This document shows positions 7,991 through 17,350 of a stretch of DNA of 64,000 nt, in pieces; position 1 is the stretch's first letter; each line of letters starts with the position of its first letter. The notes beneath the pieces were generated by a model that was given only the letters and a program-made list of their open reading frames with translations, was not told the origin of the DNA and did not search any database. The DNA is from Micromonospora alfalfae. Lineage in GTDB: Bacteria > Actinomycetota > Actinomycetes > Mycobacteriales > Micromonosporaceae. The stretch is taken from NCBI RefSeq assembly GCF_022230925.1, contig NZ_JAKKFH010000004.1:62001-126000 (forward strand), in the 5' to 3' direction. The position numbers and the translations under genes were made by a program.

Positions 7991-10831
7991 TTAGGCGCGT
8001 TCGGTTCGGGTGGCGGGGTGGCGGTCGGGGTCGGCGGGACGGCGGGGGGTTGGTTGGGACAGGCCGGTGCTGAAGCGGGTCGAGTCCGCCGCCAGGTCCG
8101 GGTGTTCCACGTCGAGTGCCAGCGCCGCGGCCTCATCCAGCCCAAGCTCCACACCCTCGCCGTACGCGTCGTCGAAGGCCGCGTCGCCCAGCACCGCGCG
8201 CAACTCCCCCTGCTGCTCCGCCCAGTAACCGCCGAAGATGCCCGGGGTGGCACGCATGCTCGCCCTGGTGGCCTGCGCGGCCCCGAACAGGCGGGCGGCC
8301 GTCAACCGCTCTCCGCCGATCGCGCAACGCACCGCTACCGCGTTCAAGGTGTCGCACGCCCGGCCGTGGTAGCCGTGGCCCATCCGGGAGCGCAGCGCCA
8401 CCAGCAGATGCTCGTGTGCGGCGATCACGTCGCCGCGGGCCAGCGCGACCATGCCGAGCAGCATGTCCACCGAACGCCGGCCCCGCTCCACGGGTCGGGC
8501 CGCCTCCACTGGACGCACCGCGCCCAGCAGCTCGGCAGCCTCCTCCAGGGCCCCCCGCCGCCAGAGCAGCTCGGCCAGGCTGAAGACCGCGAACAGCGCC
8601 TCGCCGACCACGTCCTGCCCGTGCGCCCAGTCGATGACCTCCCGGCACACCCGCTCGGCCTCGACGAACTGCCCCATGTCGACAAGCGGCGCGGCCCTGC
8701 CGGCGAGCACCCGGGCCAGCAACCCGGCGTCGCCGGCCTGCCGAGCCGCTGCCTCCGCCCGCTGGGAGTAGCGCAGCTCCTCGGCGAACTCGCCGTCGGC
8801 GCTGGCATGCAGCGAATGCATGTGGTACGCCGCCGCCATCTCCGCCTCCGGGATCCGCTCCCCCGTCTCCGCGATGCGTCCGTACAGCCGGAACAGCCAC
8901 AGCCGCCCCTCGCGGGCCAGGCCCCGCTCCAGCCACCACTGGTCCAGGCCGCCCGCCAGGCCGAGGCCGGCACGGGCGCTGCCGCCGGTGGCGCACCAGC
9001 GCAGCGCGGCGCGCAGCTCCCCGGCCAGTGGATCGAGGGCATACAACGACAGCGTCACCGGTCGGCCGTCCTGGCCCAGGTGGGCCCGGTCCAACGCGTG
9101 CGCCGACCAGGCCACGTGCCGGTCCCGAGCGGCCTGCTCCTCGCCCGCCTCGGCCAACCGCCGCGCCGCGTACGCGCGGATGGGGTCGAGCATCCGGTAG
9201 GTGCTGCCGGCGGCACGCGGTTCGGCCAACACCATCGACTTGTCCACCAGGACCGAGAGCGGGTCCAGCGGATCGTCACCCAGCAGCCACTCCACCGTCG
9301 CCAGGTCCACCGGGCCGGCGAAGACCGCCAGCCACCGCAGCAGGCGGGCGGCCCGGGGCCCCAGCGTCCGGTAGGACCAGGTGACGGTGGCCTGCATGGT
9401 CAGATGCCGTTCGGTGGCCGAGCGCTGCACCGCCCGGCTCGCCGGGGTGGGCGGTGACGCCCCGGCCGCCGCGGCGACCAGGTCCACGGTGTCCTGCTGG
9501 TTGCCGGACCAGCCCCGCTCCACCGGTGTCGGATCCGGGTCCTGCCGGCCGGCGTCCAGGGTGCCGAGGACATCGTCCAGCCGCTCGGCGAGCTGGCCGA
9601 CGGAGAGCACCCGTAGCCGGGCGGCGGCCAACTCGATGGCGAGTGGCAGGCCGTCCAACCGCTGCACCACCCGGCGCAGGTCGGCGGACTCGGCCGGGTC
9701 CGGCTGCCGACCACCACGCGCGGCCGCTGTACGGTCCAGCAGCAGCGCCACCGCGTCGCTCTCCGCGCCGTCCGCGCGCCGGTCGACCGAGAGCGGCGGA
9801 ATCCGCCACACCACCTCGCCGGGCAGGCTGAATGACTCACGACTGGTGGCCAGCACCCGTACGCCACTCCCACCGGACAGCAGACGCGCGATCACCTCGG
9901 CGCAGGCCGCCGGTTGGGTGTCGCAGGTGTCCAGTACGACAAACATCCGACGGCCTGCCGCGTACTCGACGAGGGTGTCCAGCATCGGCCGACCGGGCTC
10001 GGGACGCAGGCCGAGCACGGCGGCGATGGCGAACGCCACCAGCCCCGGGTCGGTCACCGAGGCGATGTCGACGAACCAGACCCCGTCCGGGTACGCCTCG
10101 ACAACTCCGCTGGCCAACTCCACAGCGAGCCGGGTCTTGCCCGCGCCGCCAGCGCCCAGCACGGTGACCAGGCGGTGTTGACGCACCAGCAGGCCCAGCT
10201 CGATGCGCTCGGCCTGCCGGCCGACGAACGAGGTCACCTGGGTGGGCAGGTTGTGCGCCACCGCGTCGGCGGTGCGGGGCCGGGGGAACTGCCGCTCCAG
10301 ACCCGGGGCGACAAGTTGGAACAGTCGTTCCCGGTCGTCGAAGCCGCGTAGTCGATGCAGGCCCAGGTCGAGCAGGGTCGCACCCGGCGGCATCGGCTCG
10401 GCCCGACGTGCGGTGGACGCCGTGCAGAGCACCTGCCCGCCGTGCGCGGCGGCCGCCACCCGGGCAGCCCGGTGCACCTCGGGGCTGGCGTACTCGCCGT
10501 CGCGTGGCTCCGCATAGCCGGTGTGCAGGCCCATCCGCACCCGGGGCGCGGCCTCAGGGGTGGGCCAGTCGTGGCTGGACAGTGCCCGCTGGGCGGTCAG
10601 GCACGCGGTCATCGCCGCGGTCGCTTCCTCGAAGGCCAGGAAGAACGAGTCGCCCTCGGTCAGCAGCTCCGCGCCGCCCGTGCTGGCCAGCGTGCGGCGC
10701 AGCAGGCGTCGATGCTCAGCGAGCACCGGGCGGTAGTCAGGGCCGAGCAGCTGAGCCAGCCGGGTCGAGCCCTCAATATCGGTAAATACGAAGGTCACCC
10801 AACCGCTCGGGAGCTGGATCCGTGGCGACAT
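7991..10831 (-). CDS. class III cyclase-like / NB-ARC / TPR regulator (946 aa)
   Basis: Residues about 10-170 form a class III nucleotide-cyclase homology domain: TFVFTDIEGSTRLAQ carries the first metal Asp, TEGDSFFLAF holds the second in a GDS instead of the usual GDG setting, and the asparagine of the N-x-A-A-R motif is His (VHRAARVAAAAHGGQ). Residues about 200-450 form an NB-ARC/AAA ATPase with Walker A GAGGAGKT and Walker B MFVVLDTCD, followed by winged-helix and TPR-like repeats to the end. This resembles mycobacterial Rv0386/Rv1358-type proteins but lacks a C-terminal LuxR HTH. ATG 10831 has GGAGG 8 bases upstream. Altered motifs suggest weak or lost cyclase activity, an inference. Confidence 0.88.
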   Translation of the reverse strand: MSPRIQLPSGWVTFVFTDIEGSTRLAQLLGPDYRPVLAEHRRLLRRTLASTGGAELLTEGDSFFLAFEEATAAMTACLTAQRALSSHDWPTPEAAPRVRMGLHTGYAEPRDGEYASPEVHRAARVAAAAHGGQVLCTASTARRAEPMPPGATLLDLGLHRLRGFDDRERLFQLVAPGLERQFPRPRTADAVAHNLPTQVTSFVGRQAERIELGLLVRQHRLVTVLGAGGAGKTRLAVELASGVVEAYPDGVWFVDIASVTDPGLVAFAIAAVLGLRPEPGRPMLDTLVEYAAGRRMFVVLDTCDTQPAACAEVIARLLSGGSGVRVLATSRESFSLPGEVVWRIPPLSVDRRADGAESDAVALLLDRTAAARGGRQPDPAESADLRRVVQRLDGLPLAIELAAARLRVLSVGQLAERLDDVLGTLDAGRQDPDPTPVERGWSGNQQDTVDLVAAAAGASPPTPASRAVQRSATERHLTMQATVTWSYRTLGPRAARLLRWLAVFAGPVDLATVEWLLGDDPLDPLSVLVDKSMVLAEPRAAGSTYRMLDPIRAYAARRLAEAGEEQAARDRHVAWSAHALDRAHLGQDGRPVTLSLYALDPLAGELRAALRWCATGGSARAGLGLAGGLDQWWLERGLAREGRLWLFRLYGRIAETGERIPEAEMAAAYHMHSLHASADGEFAEELRYSQRAEAAARQAGDAGLLARVLAGRAAPLVDMGQFVEAERVCREVIDWAHGQDVVGEALFAVFSLAELLWRRGALEEAAELLGAVRPVEAARPVERGRRSVDMLLGMVALARGDVIAAHEHLLVALRSRMGHGYHGRACDTLNAVAVRCAIGGERLTAARLFGAAQATRASMRATPGIFGGYWAEQQGELRAVLGDAAFDDAYGEGVELGLDEAAALALDVEHPDLAADSTRFSTGLSQPTPRRPADPDRHPATRTERA

Positions 10832-10983
10832 GCGAGGAACCTCCGCCCGTGACGTCGGGTTCATGCTGCCTGAGTCCGAACGATCACACATCGTGAGAAC
10901 GGCCGGGCAAGTGCCGCCTCAACGTGCCACTCGGGCCCGCTCCCGGCAAGGCCGGCCCACCAGGCGGCGGCGAACTGGCCCGA

Positions 10984-11199
10984 TCAGCAGCCGCAGGCGC
11001 CGCCGCAGCAGCCACCAGCGGCGGGTGCCGGGGCGCCACCGGCACCGCCACTGCGACCGGTGACCGCGACGGCGGACAGAAGCTTGACCGTGTCGGCGTG
11101 TCCCTGAGGGCAGCTGGCCGGCTCACCGGCCGCCGCCATCGAACGGTTGACCTCGAAGGTGTCGCCGCAGGCGCGGCAACGGAACTCGTACCGGGGCAT
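10984..11199 (-). CDS. FmdB family zinc-ribbon protein (71 aa)
   Basis: Small regulatory-type zinc ribbon: MPRYEFRCRACGDTFEV at the N-terminus and ASCPQGHADTVKLLS, matching FmdB/CxxC_CxxC_SSSS proteins. The tail is Gly/Ala/Cys-rich and ends GGCCGGACGC, possibly an extra metal site. ATG 11199 is the start that begins the domain. It is divergent from the lytic transglycosylase gene, with only about 36 bases between starts. Its biological role is not established. Confidence 0.88.
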   Translation of the reverse strand: MPRYEFRCRACGDTFEVNRSMAAAGEPASCPQGHADTVKLLSAVAVTGRSGGAGGAPAPAAGGCCGGACGC

Positions 11200-11235
11200 G
11201 CACCCAGGGTACGTGGATCTGACGGTTCGCGGAGC

Positions 11236-12780
11236 ATGGGTGATACTCGACAGGTGGTGGACGGCGAGGACGACACGCGTGTGCAACCGTTACGACCGGC
11301 CGCGCCGTTGGACGGGCCGCTCGAAGGCTCCGGGGCCGCGCCCGACCTGGCGCGCAATGTGCCCCGCCCCCGCCGCCCCTGGCTGAGCGGGCGTTCCGCA
11401 GGCGCGCCGAGCACGCCGCCGGCCGCCACGCCACCGGCCGCCACGCCACCGGCCGCCACGCCGGCTCCGCCAGCGGCGAAGCCCACCGCAGCCGACGCCG
11501 CCGGGTCCGATCCGGACGCGCGCGCCACCGGCACGAAGATCCCTGCCGAATCTGTCCCGACCGCAGGCCCCGCAGCCGCTTCCCAGGCCGAGGCAGCCAA
11601 GGCCGAGACCGCAAAAGCCGACGACGCGAAAGCCGACGACGCGAAAGCCGGGGACGCGAAAGCCGAGACCGCGAAGGCCGGGGATGCGAAGGCGGACGGC
11701 AGCGCCAGTGGCCCGGCCGCGCCGAAGACGGCCGGCGCGTCGAGCGCCGACACGCCAACTGACGAAGCGAACGCCGGTGCCGCGGGTCCAGCGAAGACCA
11801 CTGTGGATGAGATCCCGGTCGTGCCGGCGTCCGACCCGGCCCGCCGGCGCCGGGTGCAGTTCGCCCATGCGGTACGTCTGCCGCCGCGCCGGGCAGCAGC
11901 CGCGGCGGCCCAGGCGACCCGCGCCTGGGCACGTCGGCCGAGTGGTCGGCTGACAGTGCCCGGCGTCTTCCTGCTGGCGTTGGTGGCCGCGACCGGGGCG
12001 GCGGGAGCACTGCTGGTGCCAGCCGCGATCCGCTCGCCGCGCCCGGTCGCTGTCGACGCTTCGGCCACGCCGAGCGGGGTCGCCGCGCCGGGGGTGCCGT
12101 CCGGCCTGCCGACCAGCCCGCTGCCCACCGGGCCGCTGCCGACCCTTCCGCTGCCCACCGGCGGGTTGCCCGGCAACGGGCTGCCGACGGGGTCGGTGAT
12201 CGGTGGCCGACCGTCGGACGCCCTGGCCGGCTGGGCGCAGCAGGTCGGTGCCAAGGTCGGAATCCCGGCGGTCGCCATGCAGGCGTACGGCTACGCCGAG
12301 CTGGTGCTCGCCCAGACCAACCGCAGCTGTGCGCTGAGCTGGACCACGCTGGCCGCGATCGGAAAGGTCGAATCGGATCACGGCTCGACCAACGGGGCGC
12401 GGTTGGGGCAGGACGGCAAGGCGGTGCCCAACATCTTCGGCCTGCCGCTGGACGGGAAGGAGGGTCGGATGCGGATCATCGACACCGACCGTGGGGCGCT
12501 CGACGGGAACGCCACCCTCGACCGCGCCATCGGCCCGATGCAGTTCATCCCGAGCACCTGGCAGGAGATCGGCGCGGACGCGGACAACGACGGCCGCAAG
12601 GACCCGCACGACCTGGACGACGCCGCCCTGGCAGCGGGCAATTACCTCTGCAAGGGCGGTCGAAACCTGAGCATTGCGGGCGACTGGTGGAACGCGATCC
12701 TCTCCTACAACGACGTACGGCGGTACGCCCAGGACGTCTACGACACCGCGAACCGGTACGGACGGGCCAGTCGGCCATGA
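11236..12780 (+). CDS. membrane-anchored lytic murein transglycosylase (about 514 aa)
   Basis: Cleaves peptidoglycan glycan strands (family role). The C-terminal domain (about residues 335-510) has the catalytic Glu in LAAIGKVESDHG, then AIGPMQFIPSTWQEIG and WWNAILSYND, as in actinobacterial MltB/SLT proteins. One membrane helix lies near 240-262 (LTVPGVFLLALVAATGAAGALLVP), so the enzyme domain is outside. The N-terminal 230 residues are low complexity: three PPAAT units and many AKADDAKAGDAKAE-like repeats, probably a flexible cytoplasmic segment. The start is uncertain: ATG 11236 or GTG 11254. An open frame extends back to 10924 but would overlap fmdB fully. Confidence 0.88.
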   Translation: MGDTRQVVDGEDDTRVQPLRPAAPLDGPLEGSGAAPDLARNVPRPRRPWLSGRSAGAPSTPPAATPPAATPPAATPAPPAAKPTAADAAGSDPDARATGTKIPAESVPTAGPAAASQAEAAKAETAKADDAKADDAKAGDAKAETAKAGDAKADGSASGPAAPKTAGASSADTPTDEANAGAAGPAKTTVDEIPVVPASDPARRRRVQFAHAVRLPPRRAAAAAAQATRAWARRPSGRLTVPGVFLLALVAATGAAGALLVPAAIRSPRPVAVDASATPSGVAAPGVPSGLPTSPLPTGPLPTLPLPTGGLPGNGLPTGSVIGGRPSDALAGWAQQVGAKVGIPAVAMQAYGYAELVLAQTNRSCALSWTTLAAIGKVESDHGSTNGARLGQDGKAVPNIFGLPLDGKEGRMRIIDTDRGALDGNATLDRAIGPMQFIPSTWQEIGADADNDGRKDPHDLDDAALAAGNYLCKGGRNLSIAGDWWNAILSYNDVRRYAQDVYDTANRYGRASRP

Positions 12781-12849
12781 AGTGATCGTCTCGATACCTT
12801 GGAGGTCTGGACACTTCCCCCGGGCCTCTGTTAGCGGCAAGCTAGACGG

Positions 12850-13869
12850 GTGATGGTGCGCGAGTGGGACCCCAGGACCGCGTCGTCCGCCGAGATCGCG
12901 TCGCTGTTGGCCACGCTGAACGCGGTCCTGGCGGCCGATCTGCCGCAGGACCCGCCCTGGCGGGAGACTTCGCTGCGGGAATACCTCGCCGAGGTGATGC
13001 CCGGCGAGCGGCGGATCTCCTGGATCGCCCAGGCCGAGCCGACCGCCCCGGGTGCCACGGGCGCGGTGCTCGGCCAGGTGCACGTACTCCTTCTGGGTGA
13101 CATCGGTGTGCTCGAGGTGCTTGTGCACCCGTCCGCGCGGCGCACCGGGCTCGGCCGTGACCTGGTGCTACGTGCCGCGCGCCGCGTCTACCAGGAGGGC
13201 TTCCGGTCGATCGGGGTCGAGGTCGTCGGCGACACGCCCGCCATCGGGTTCTACGAGTCGCTCGGTTTCAACCGGGAGTACGTGGAGACGCGCAGCGTGC
13301 TCGACCTGACCGCTGTGGACTGGGCCGAGCTGGCCGAGATGGCCACCGGCATCGGTTCGGGCTACCAGCTGGAGTTCTTCCCCGGCGGGCCGCCGGACGA
13401 CCTGATCGAGGCGTACGCGCGGGCCAAGGCCGAGGTGCGCGACGTCGACGACGGTGAGCTGCGCCCCAGTTCCTACGACCCGGAGCGGCTGCGGGACAGC
13501 CTCGACACGCTGCACCGGCGGGGCATGAAGCCGTACATCGTGCTCGCCCGGCACGAGCAGAGCGGCGAGGTGGGCGGTCTGACCGAGGTGGTGGTGCCGG
13601 CGCAGCACCCGACCCGCGCCGACCAGTACGACACGATTGTCGCGCAGGATCACCGGGGCTACGGCATCGATCGGGCGATCAAGGCCCGGATGCTGCTGGA
13701 GTTGCGTTCCGCCGAGCCGGAGCTGATCGAGGTGCAGACCTGGAACGCGCAGGCCAACGAGGCGATGTTGAAGGTCAACGCGGAGCTGGGCTACCGCCCC
13801 GACCGGGACTGGTGCGAATACAGCGTCGATGTCGCTGAGCTGGTGCACCGCCTCGATCCGCCGCGCTGA
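12850..13869 (+). CDS. tandem GNAT-domain acetyltransferase (339 aa)
   Basis: Two GNAT folds in one chain. The N-terminal domain (about 1-150) has a full acetyl-CoA loop, VHPSARRTGLGRDLVLRAARRV, and the terminal AIGFYESLGFNRE. The C-terminal domain (about 175-335) has a weaker loop, DHRGYGIDRAIKARM, and NAQANEAMLKVNAELGYRPDRDW. This layout resembles MshD-like and other double GNATs, but I cannot assign a substrate. Start GTG 12850 or the adjacent ATG 12853; no strong ribosome site is visible. It lies 69 bases after the transglycosylase. Confidence 0.85.
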   Translation: MMVREWDPRTASSAEIASLLATLNAVLAADLPQDPPWRETSLREYLAEVMPGERRISWIAQAEPTAPGATGAVLGQVHVLLLGDIGVLEVLVHPSARRTGLGRDLVLRAARRVYQEGFRSIGVEVVGDTPAIGFYESLGFNREYVETRSVLDLTAVDWAELAEMATGIGSGYQLEFFPGGPPDDLIEAYARAKAEVRDVDDGELRPSSYDPERLRDSLDTLHRRGMKPYIVLARHEQSGEVGGLTEVVVPAQHPTRADQYDTIVAQDHRGYGIDRAIKARMLLELRSAEPELIEVQTWNAQANEAMLKVNAELGYRPDRDWCEYSVDVAELVHRLDPPR

Positions 13870-13961
13870 GGAATTCACGAAACTGTCCATTAGGGGATGG
13901 ACGGTGGACAGTCGCGCACCTTAACGTGCGTTGACCCCCATCCACCCATCGTGGAGGCCCT

Positions 13962-16900
13962 ATGCGCCCGCGCCGCTCAATCGCCGCGCTCGCGACCGCC
14001 ACCGCCGCCGTGACAGTCACGGCGCTCGGCGTCGCACCCACCGCGGCCAGCGCCGCGCCCACCGACCTGTTCATCTCGGAGTACGTCGAGGGTTCGTCGA
14101 ACAACAAGGCGATCGAGCTGTTCAACGGCACTGGCACCGCCGTCGACCTGGCGGCCGGTGGCTACCAGTTGCAGCTCTACTTCAACGGCGCCACCACTGC
14201 CACCACTATCGCCCTGACCGGCAGCGTGGCGGCCGGCGACGCGTTCGTGTTCGCCAGCGCATCGGCCGGGGCCGCCATCCTCGCCCAGGCCGACCAGACG
14301 ACCGGGGCGAGCCTCTTCAACGGTGACGACGCGATAGTGCTGCGCCGGGGCACCACGGTGCTCGACTCGATCGGCCAGGTGGGCGTCGACCCGGGCACCG
14401 AGTGGGGTGCCGGCGTGACCAGCACCGCGGACAACACGATGCGCCGGCTGCCGAACGTGACGGCCGGTGACACCGACCCGTCCGACGCGTTCGACCCCGC
14501 CGCCCAGTGGGCCGGTTTCCCCGTCGACACGTTCGACGGGCTGGGCGCGCACTCGGTGGACGGAGGTGGCCCGGTCGACGTGCCGGCCACGCTGACCTGT
14601 GGTGGGGCGCTGGTCACCTCCGCCGGCACGGCCGCGGGCCGGGAGGTGACCGCCGCTGACCCCGACGACACGATCGTCGACCTGGCGGTGACCGCGATCA
14701 GCCCGACCCCGACCTCCGGCTCGATCACCCGTACCGCGTTCAGCCCCGCCGACGCGGTGGGCGGCACCGCCCGCGCCACGGTCGGCGTGAGCGCCGACCT
14801 CGCCGCCGGGGCGTACACCGTCACCCTCACCGCGACCGACGCCGGCGGTGGCACCGCGAGCTGCGCGTTGGTCGTGCAGGTGACCCGGGAGCTGACCGTC
14901 GGTGAGGTGCAGGGTCCGACCACCGACGCCGAGTCCGGTCCGGGCGACAGGTCACCGCTCGCACCGGCGAGCGGCAACGGCACGAGCAGCACGATGTACG
15001 ACGTACGCGGCGTGATCACCCAGTTGACGGTGGCACGTACCTCGGCGGGGGCGGAGCAGCACGGCTTCTTCCTGCAGAGCCGCGTTGGTGACACCGACGG
15101 CGACCCGACCAGCTCCGACGGCATCTTCGTGTTCATGGGCACGTTCACCTCGCTGATCGGCGGTTACGTGCCGACTGTCGGCGACGAGGTGGTGCTGCGG
15201 GCCCGGGTGTCGGAGTACTACAACTTCACCCAGCTCTCCGGCGCGTCGCTGGTCCGCCGGATCGGCGGTGGGCTGGTCGTGGACACCGCGGTCGCGGTCA
15301 CCGACGCGCTGCCGCCGGCCGTGCTGACCGACGCGCAGCGCTTCTGGGAGCGGCACGAGGGCTCCCGGATGCGGGTACGCGCGGGCAGCGGCGCGGTGAG
15401 CGGCCGGGACGTCTTCTCCTCCACTGCCGACGCGGAGCTGTGGGTGGTCGACCGCGACGACCCGCTGCTGGACCGCGCCGACCCGTACTCTCGGCGGGTC
15501 TTCCGTGATTCGCACCCACTGGACAACGACCCGACCCGCCGCTTCGACGACGGCAACGGCCAGCGGACGCTGCTCGGCAGCATGGGCGTGAAGGCCACCG
15601 CCGGGGACAGCGCCGCGCTGCTCCCGCCGGCGCACACCTTCGACACGCTGCGGGCGGACGCGGTGGGCGGGGTCTACTACTCGTTCGAGAAGTACGGCGT
15701 CCAGGTCGAGCGGGCGGAGTTCGCCGCCGGGGCCGACCCGTCGAAGAACAACCCGCCCAAGCCGGCCGACCGGTCGCAGGAGGTGGCAGTGGCCACCTAC
15801 AACGTGGAGAACCTGTACGACTACCGCGACGACCCGTTCGACGGCTGCGACTTCGCCGGTAACGCCGGCTGCGTGGGCGTCGCCCCGCCGTTCGACTACG
15901 TCCCGGGCAGCGAGGCGGAATACCGCGAGCAACTTGCCGCGCTGGCCGACCAGATCGTCAAGGACCTGCACGCACCGGACCTGATCCTGGTGCAGGAGGC
16001 CGAGGACCAGGACATCTGCACGGTCTCCGGGGCGGCTCTGAGCTGCGGCGACACCAACAACGCCGATGGCGCTCCGGACAGCATCCAGGAGTTGGCGCTC
16101 ACGGTCGCGGCGGCCGGCGGGCCCGCGTACGCCACCGCCTATGACCGGACCGGCGCGGACGCCCGCGGTATCACCGCAGCGTTCCTGTACCGCACGGACC
16201 GGGTGTCGCTGGCGGCAGCGACGGCGGCGGACCCCCTGCTGGGGTCGGCGCCGACCGTTCAGTATCGGGCTGCGGGGTTGCCGGCCAACGCGGACGTGCA
16301 GAACCCGAAGGCCCTCAACGCGGTGTTGCCGGCGGATGTGGACACCTCGACCGGTCGGGACGGGAGCAACGTCTTCACCCGCGCTCCGCAGTTGGGCAAG
16401 TTCAGCGTGGCCGCGGCGCCCGGCTCGACCGAGCGGTTCACCCTGTACGCCCTCAGCAACCACTACTCCTCGGGTCCGGACAGCCGGGTCGGGCAGCGGC
16501 GGGAGCAGGCGCGTTACGGTGCGGCGATCGTCACCGCGATCGAGGCGGCCGACCAGACCGCCCGAGTGGTCTACGGCGGGGACCTGAACGTGTTCCCCCG
16601 CCCGGACGATCCGTTGCCCTTTGGGCACCAGGAACTCAGCGCGACCGGTGACCAGCCCACGCCGTCGGACCAGCTCGCCCCGCTCTACGAGGCGGGCCTG
16701 CACAACCTGTGGGACAACCTCGTCGCGGACGTGCCGGCCTCGGCCTACTCGTACAGCTTCGAGGGGCAGGCGCAGACACTCGACCACCTGTTCGTCAACG
16801 ACGCGTTCTACGGCGACCTGGTGCAGGTGCGGGCGGCGCACATCAACGCCGACTGGCCGGCGGAGTTCGCCGGTGACGGGTCGCGGGGTTCCAGTGACCA

Positions 16901-17264
16901 CGACCCGCAGGTGGCCCGGTTCCGGTCCCGGGCGTCGTTGACATTGCCCGACACGGCGGTGGCCGAGGGCAACCAGGGCACCAGGCAGCTCACCTTCACC
17001 GCCACCGTCTCTCGGCCGCTGTCCCAGTCGGTGCTGCTCTGCGCCGCCACCGTCGGCCTCACGGCGCAGGCAGGCTCGGACTTCGACCCGTACGCCGGCT
17101 GCAAGGTGTTGGCCGCCGGGCAGACGTCGGTGACGTTCCCGGTGTCCGTACGCGGTGACCGCAGGCGGGAGGCGGACGAGAAGTTGACGCTGCTGGTGGC
17201 CGGCGTACCCGGCCTGCGGCTGGCTGACCCACTCGCGACCGGAACGATCACCAACGACGACTGA
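13962..17264 (+). CDS. secreted ExeM/NucH-type extracellular nuclease (1100 aa)
   Basis: The signal peptide is residues 1-32 (ATAAVTVTALGVAPTAASA|AP). A lamin-tail domain follows at about 33-185 (DLFISEYVEGSSNNKAIELFNGTG), then an Ig-like region, an OB-fold region with MYDVRGVITQLTVARTSAG, and the endonuclease/exonuclease/phosphatase domain at about 605-990. That domain carries the catalytic signatures VATYNVENLYDY, LILVQEAED, VYGGDLNVFP and SSDHDPQVARF. The tail is Calx-beta-like (LPDTAVAEGNQGTRQLTFTATVS). It probably degrades extracellular DNA or RNA for phosphate and carbon. A CxxC-like pair in the nuclease insert (CDFAGNAGC) fits the ExeM group. A strong terminator follows. Confidence 0.92.
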   Translation: MRPRRSIAALATATAAVTVTALGVAPTAASAAPTDLFISEYVEGSSNNKAIELFNGTGTAVDLAAGGYQLQLYFNGATTATTIALTGSVAAGDAFVFASASAGAAILAQADQTTGASLFNGDDAIVLRRGTTVLDSIGQVGVDPGTEWGAGVTSTADNTMRRLPNVTAGDTDPSDAFDPAAQWAGFPVDTFDGLGAHSVDGGGPVDVPATLTCGGALVTSAGTAAGREVTAADPDDTIVDLAVTAISPTPTSGSITRTAFSPADAVGGTARATVGVSADLAAGAYTVTLTATDAGGGTASCALVVQVTRELTVGEVQGPTTDAESGPGDRSPLAPASGNGTSSTMYDVRGVITQLTVARTSAGAEQHGFFLQSRVGDTDGDPTSSDGIFVFMGTFTSLIGGYVPTVGDEVVLRARVSEYYNFTQLSGASLVRRIGGGLVVDTAVAVTDALPPAVLTDAQRFWERHEGSRMRVRAGSGAVSGRDVFSSTADAELWVVDRDDPLLDRADPYSRRVFRDSHPLDNDPTRRFDDGNGQRTLLGSMGVKATAGDSAALLPPAHTFDTLRADAVGGVYYSFEKYGVQVERAEFAAGADPSKNNPPKPADRSQEVAVATYNVENLYDYRDDPFDGCDFAGNAGCVGVAPPFDYVPGSEAEYREQLAALADQIVKDLHAPDLILVQEAEDQDICTVSGAALSCGDTNNADGAPDSIQELALTVAAAGGPAYATAYDRTGADARGITAAFLYRTDRVSLAAATAADPLLGSAPTVQYRAAGLPANADVQNPKALNAVLPADVDTSTGRDGSNVFTRAPQLGKFSVAAAPGSTERFTLYALSNHYSSGPDSRVGQRREQARYGAAIVTAIEAADQTARVVYGGDLNVFPRPDDPLPFGHQELSATGDQPTPSDQLAPLYEAGLHNLWDNLVADVPASAYSYSFEGQAQTLDHLFVNDAFYGDLVQVRAAHINADWPAEFAGDGSRGSSDHDPQVARFRSRASLTLPDTAVAEGNQGTRQLTFTATVSRPLSQSVLLCAATVGLTAQAGSDFDPYAGCKVLAAGQTSVTFPVSVRGDRRREADEKLTLLVAGVPGLRLADPLATGTITNDD

Positions 17265-17280
17265 ACCGCCGGGCGCCGTC

Positions 17281-17320
17281 AGCGGTCCGCCGTCCAGGTT
17301 TCTTCGGACGGCGGACCGCT
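17281..17320 (+). terminator. terminator of the nuclease gene
   Basis: Perfect 15-bp stem AGCGGTCCGCCGTCC (17281-17295) with its complement at 17306-17320 and a 10-base loop. It lies 17 bases after the nuclease stop and before the convergent XRE gene, so it may work in both directions. Confidence 0.85.
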
Positions 17321-17350
17321 CGTCGTCTACCCAGCCCTGTGCTCGCAGAG

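Noticed and set aside
10924..11235. N-terminal extension of the lytic transglycosylase frame
   Set aside because: It overlaps the fmdB-type gene on the other strand and reads as low-complexity Gly/Ala/Arg; starts at 11236 or 11254 are more credible.
11580..11700. Short regular repeats that could suggest a CRISPR array
   Set aside because: They are in-frame codons for AKAD/AKAE-type residues inside the transglycosylase gene, with no spacers and no cas genes.
13929..13950. GTTGACCCCCA-TCCACCC as a PHO box before the nuclease gene
   Set aside because: Only one unit resembles the consensus; the second is shifted and weak. Suggestive but not supportable.
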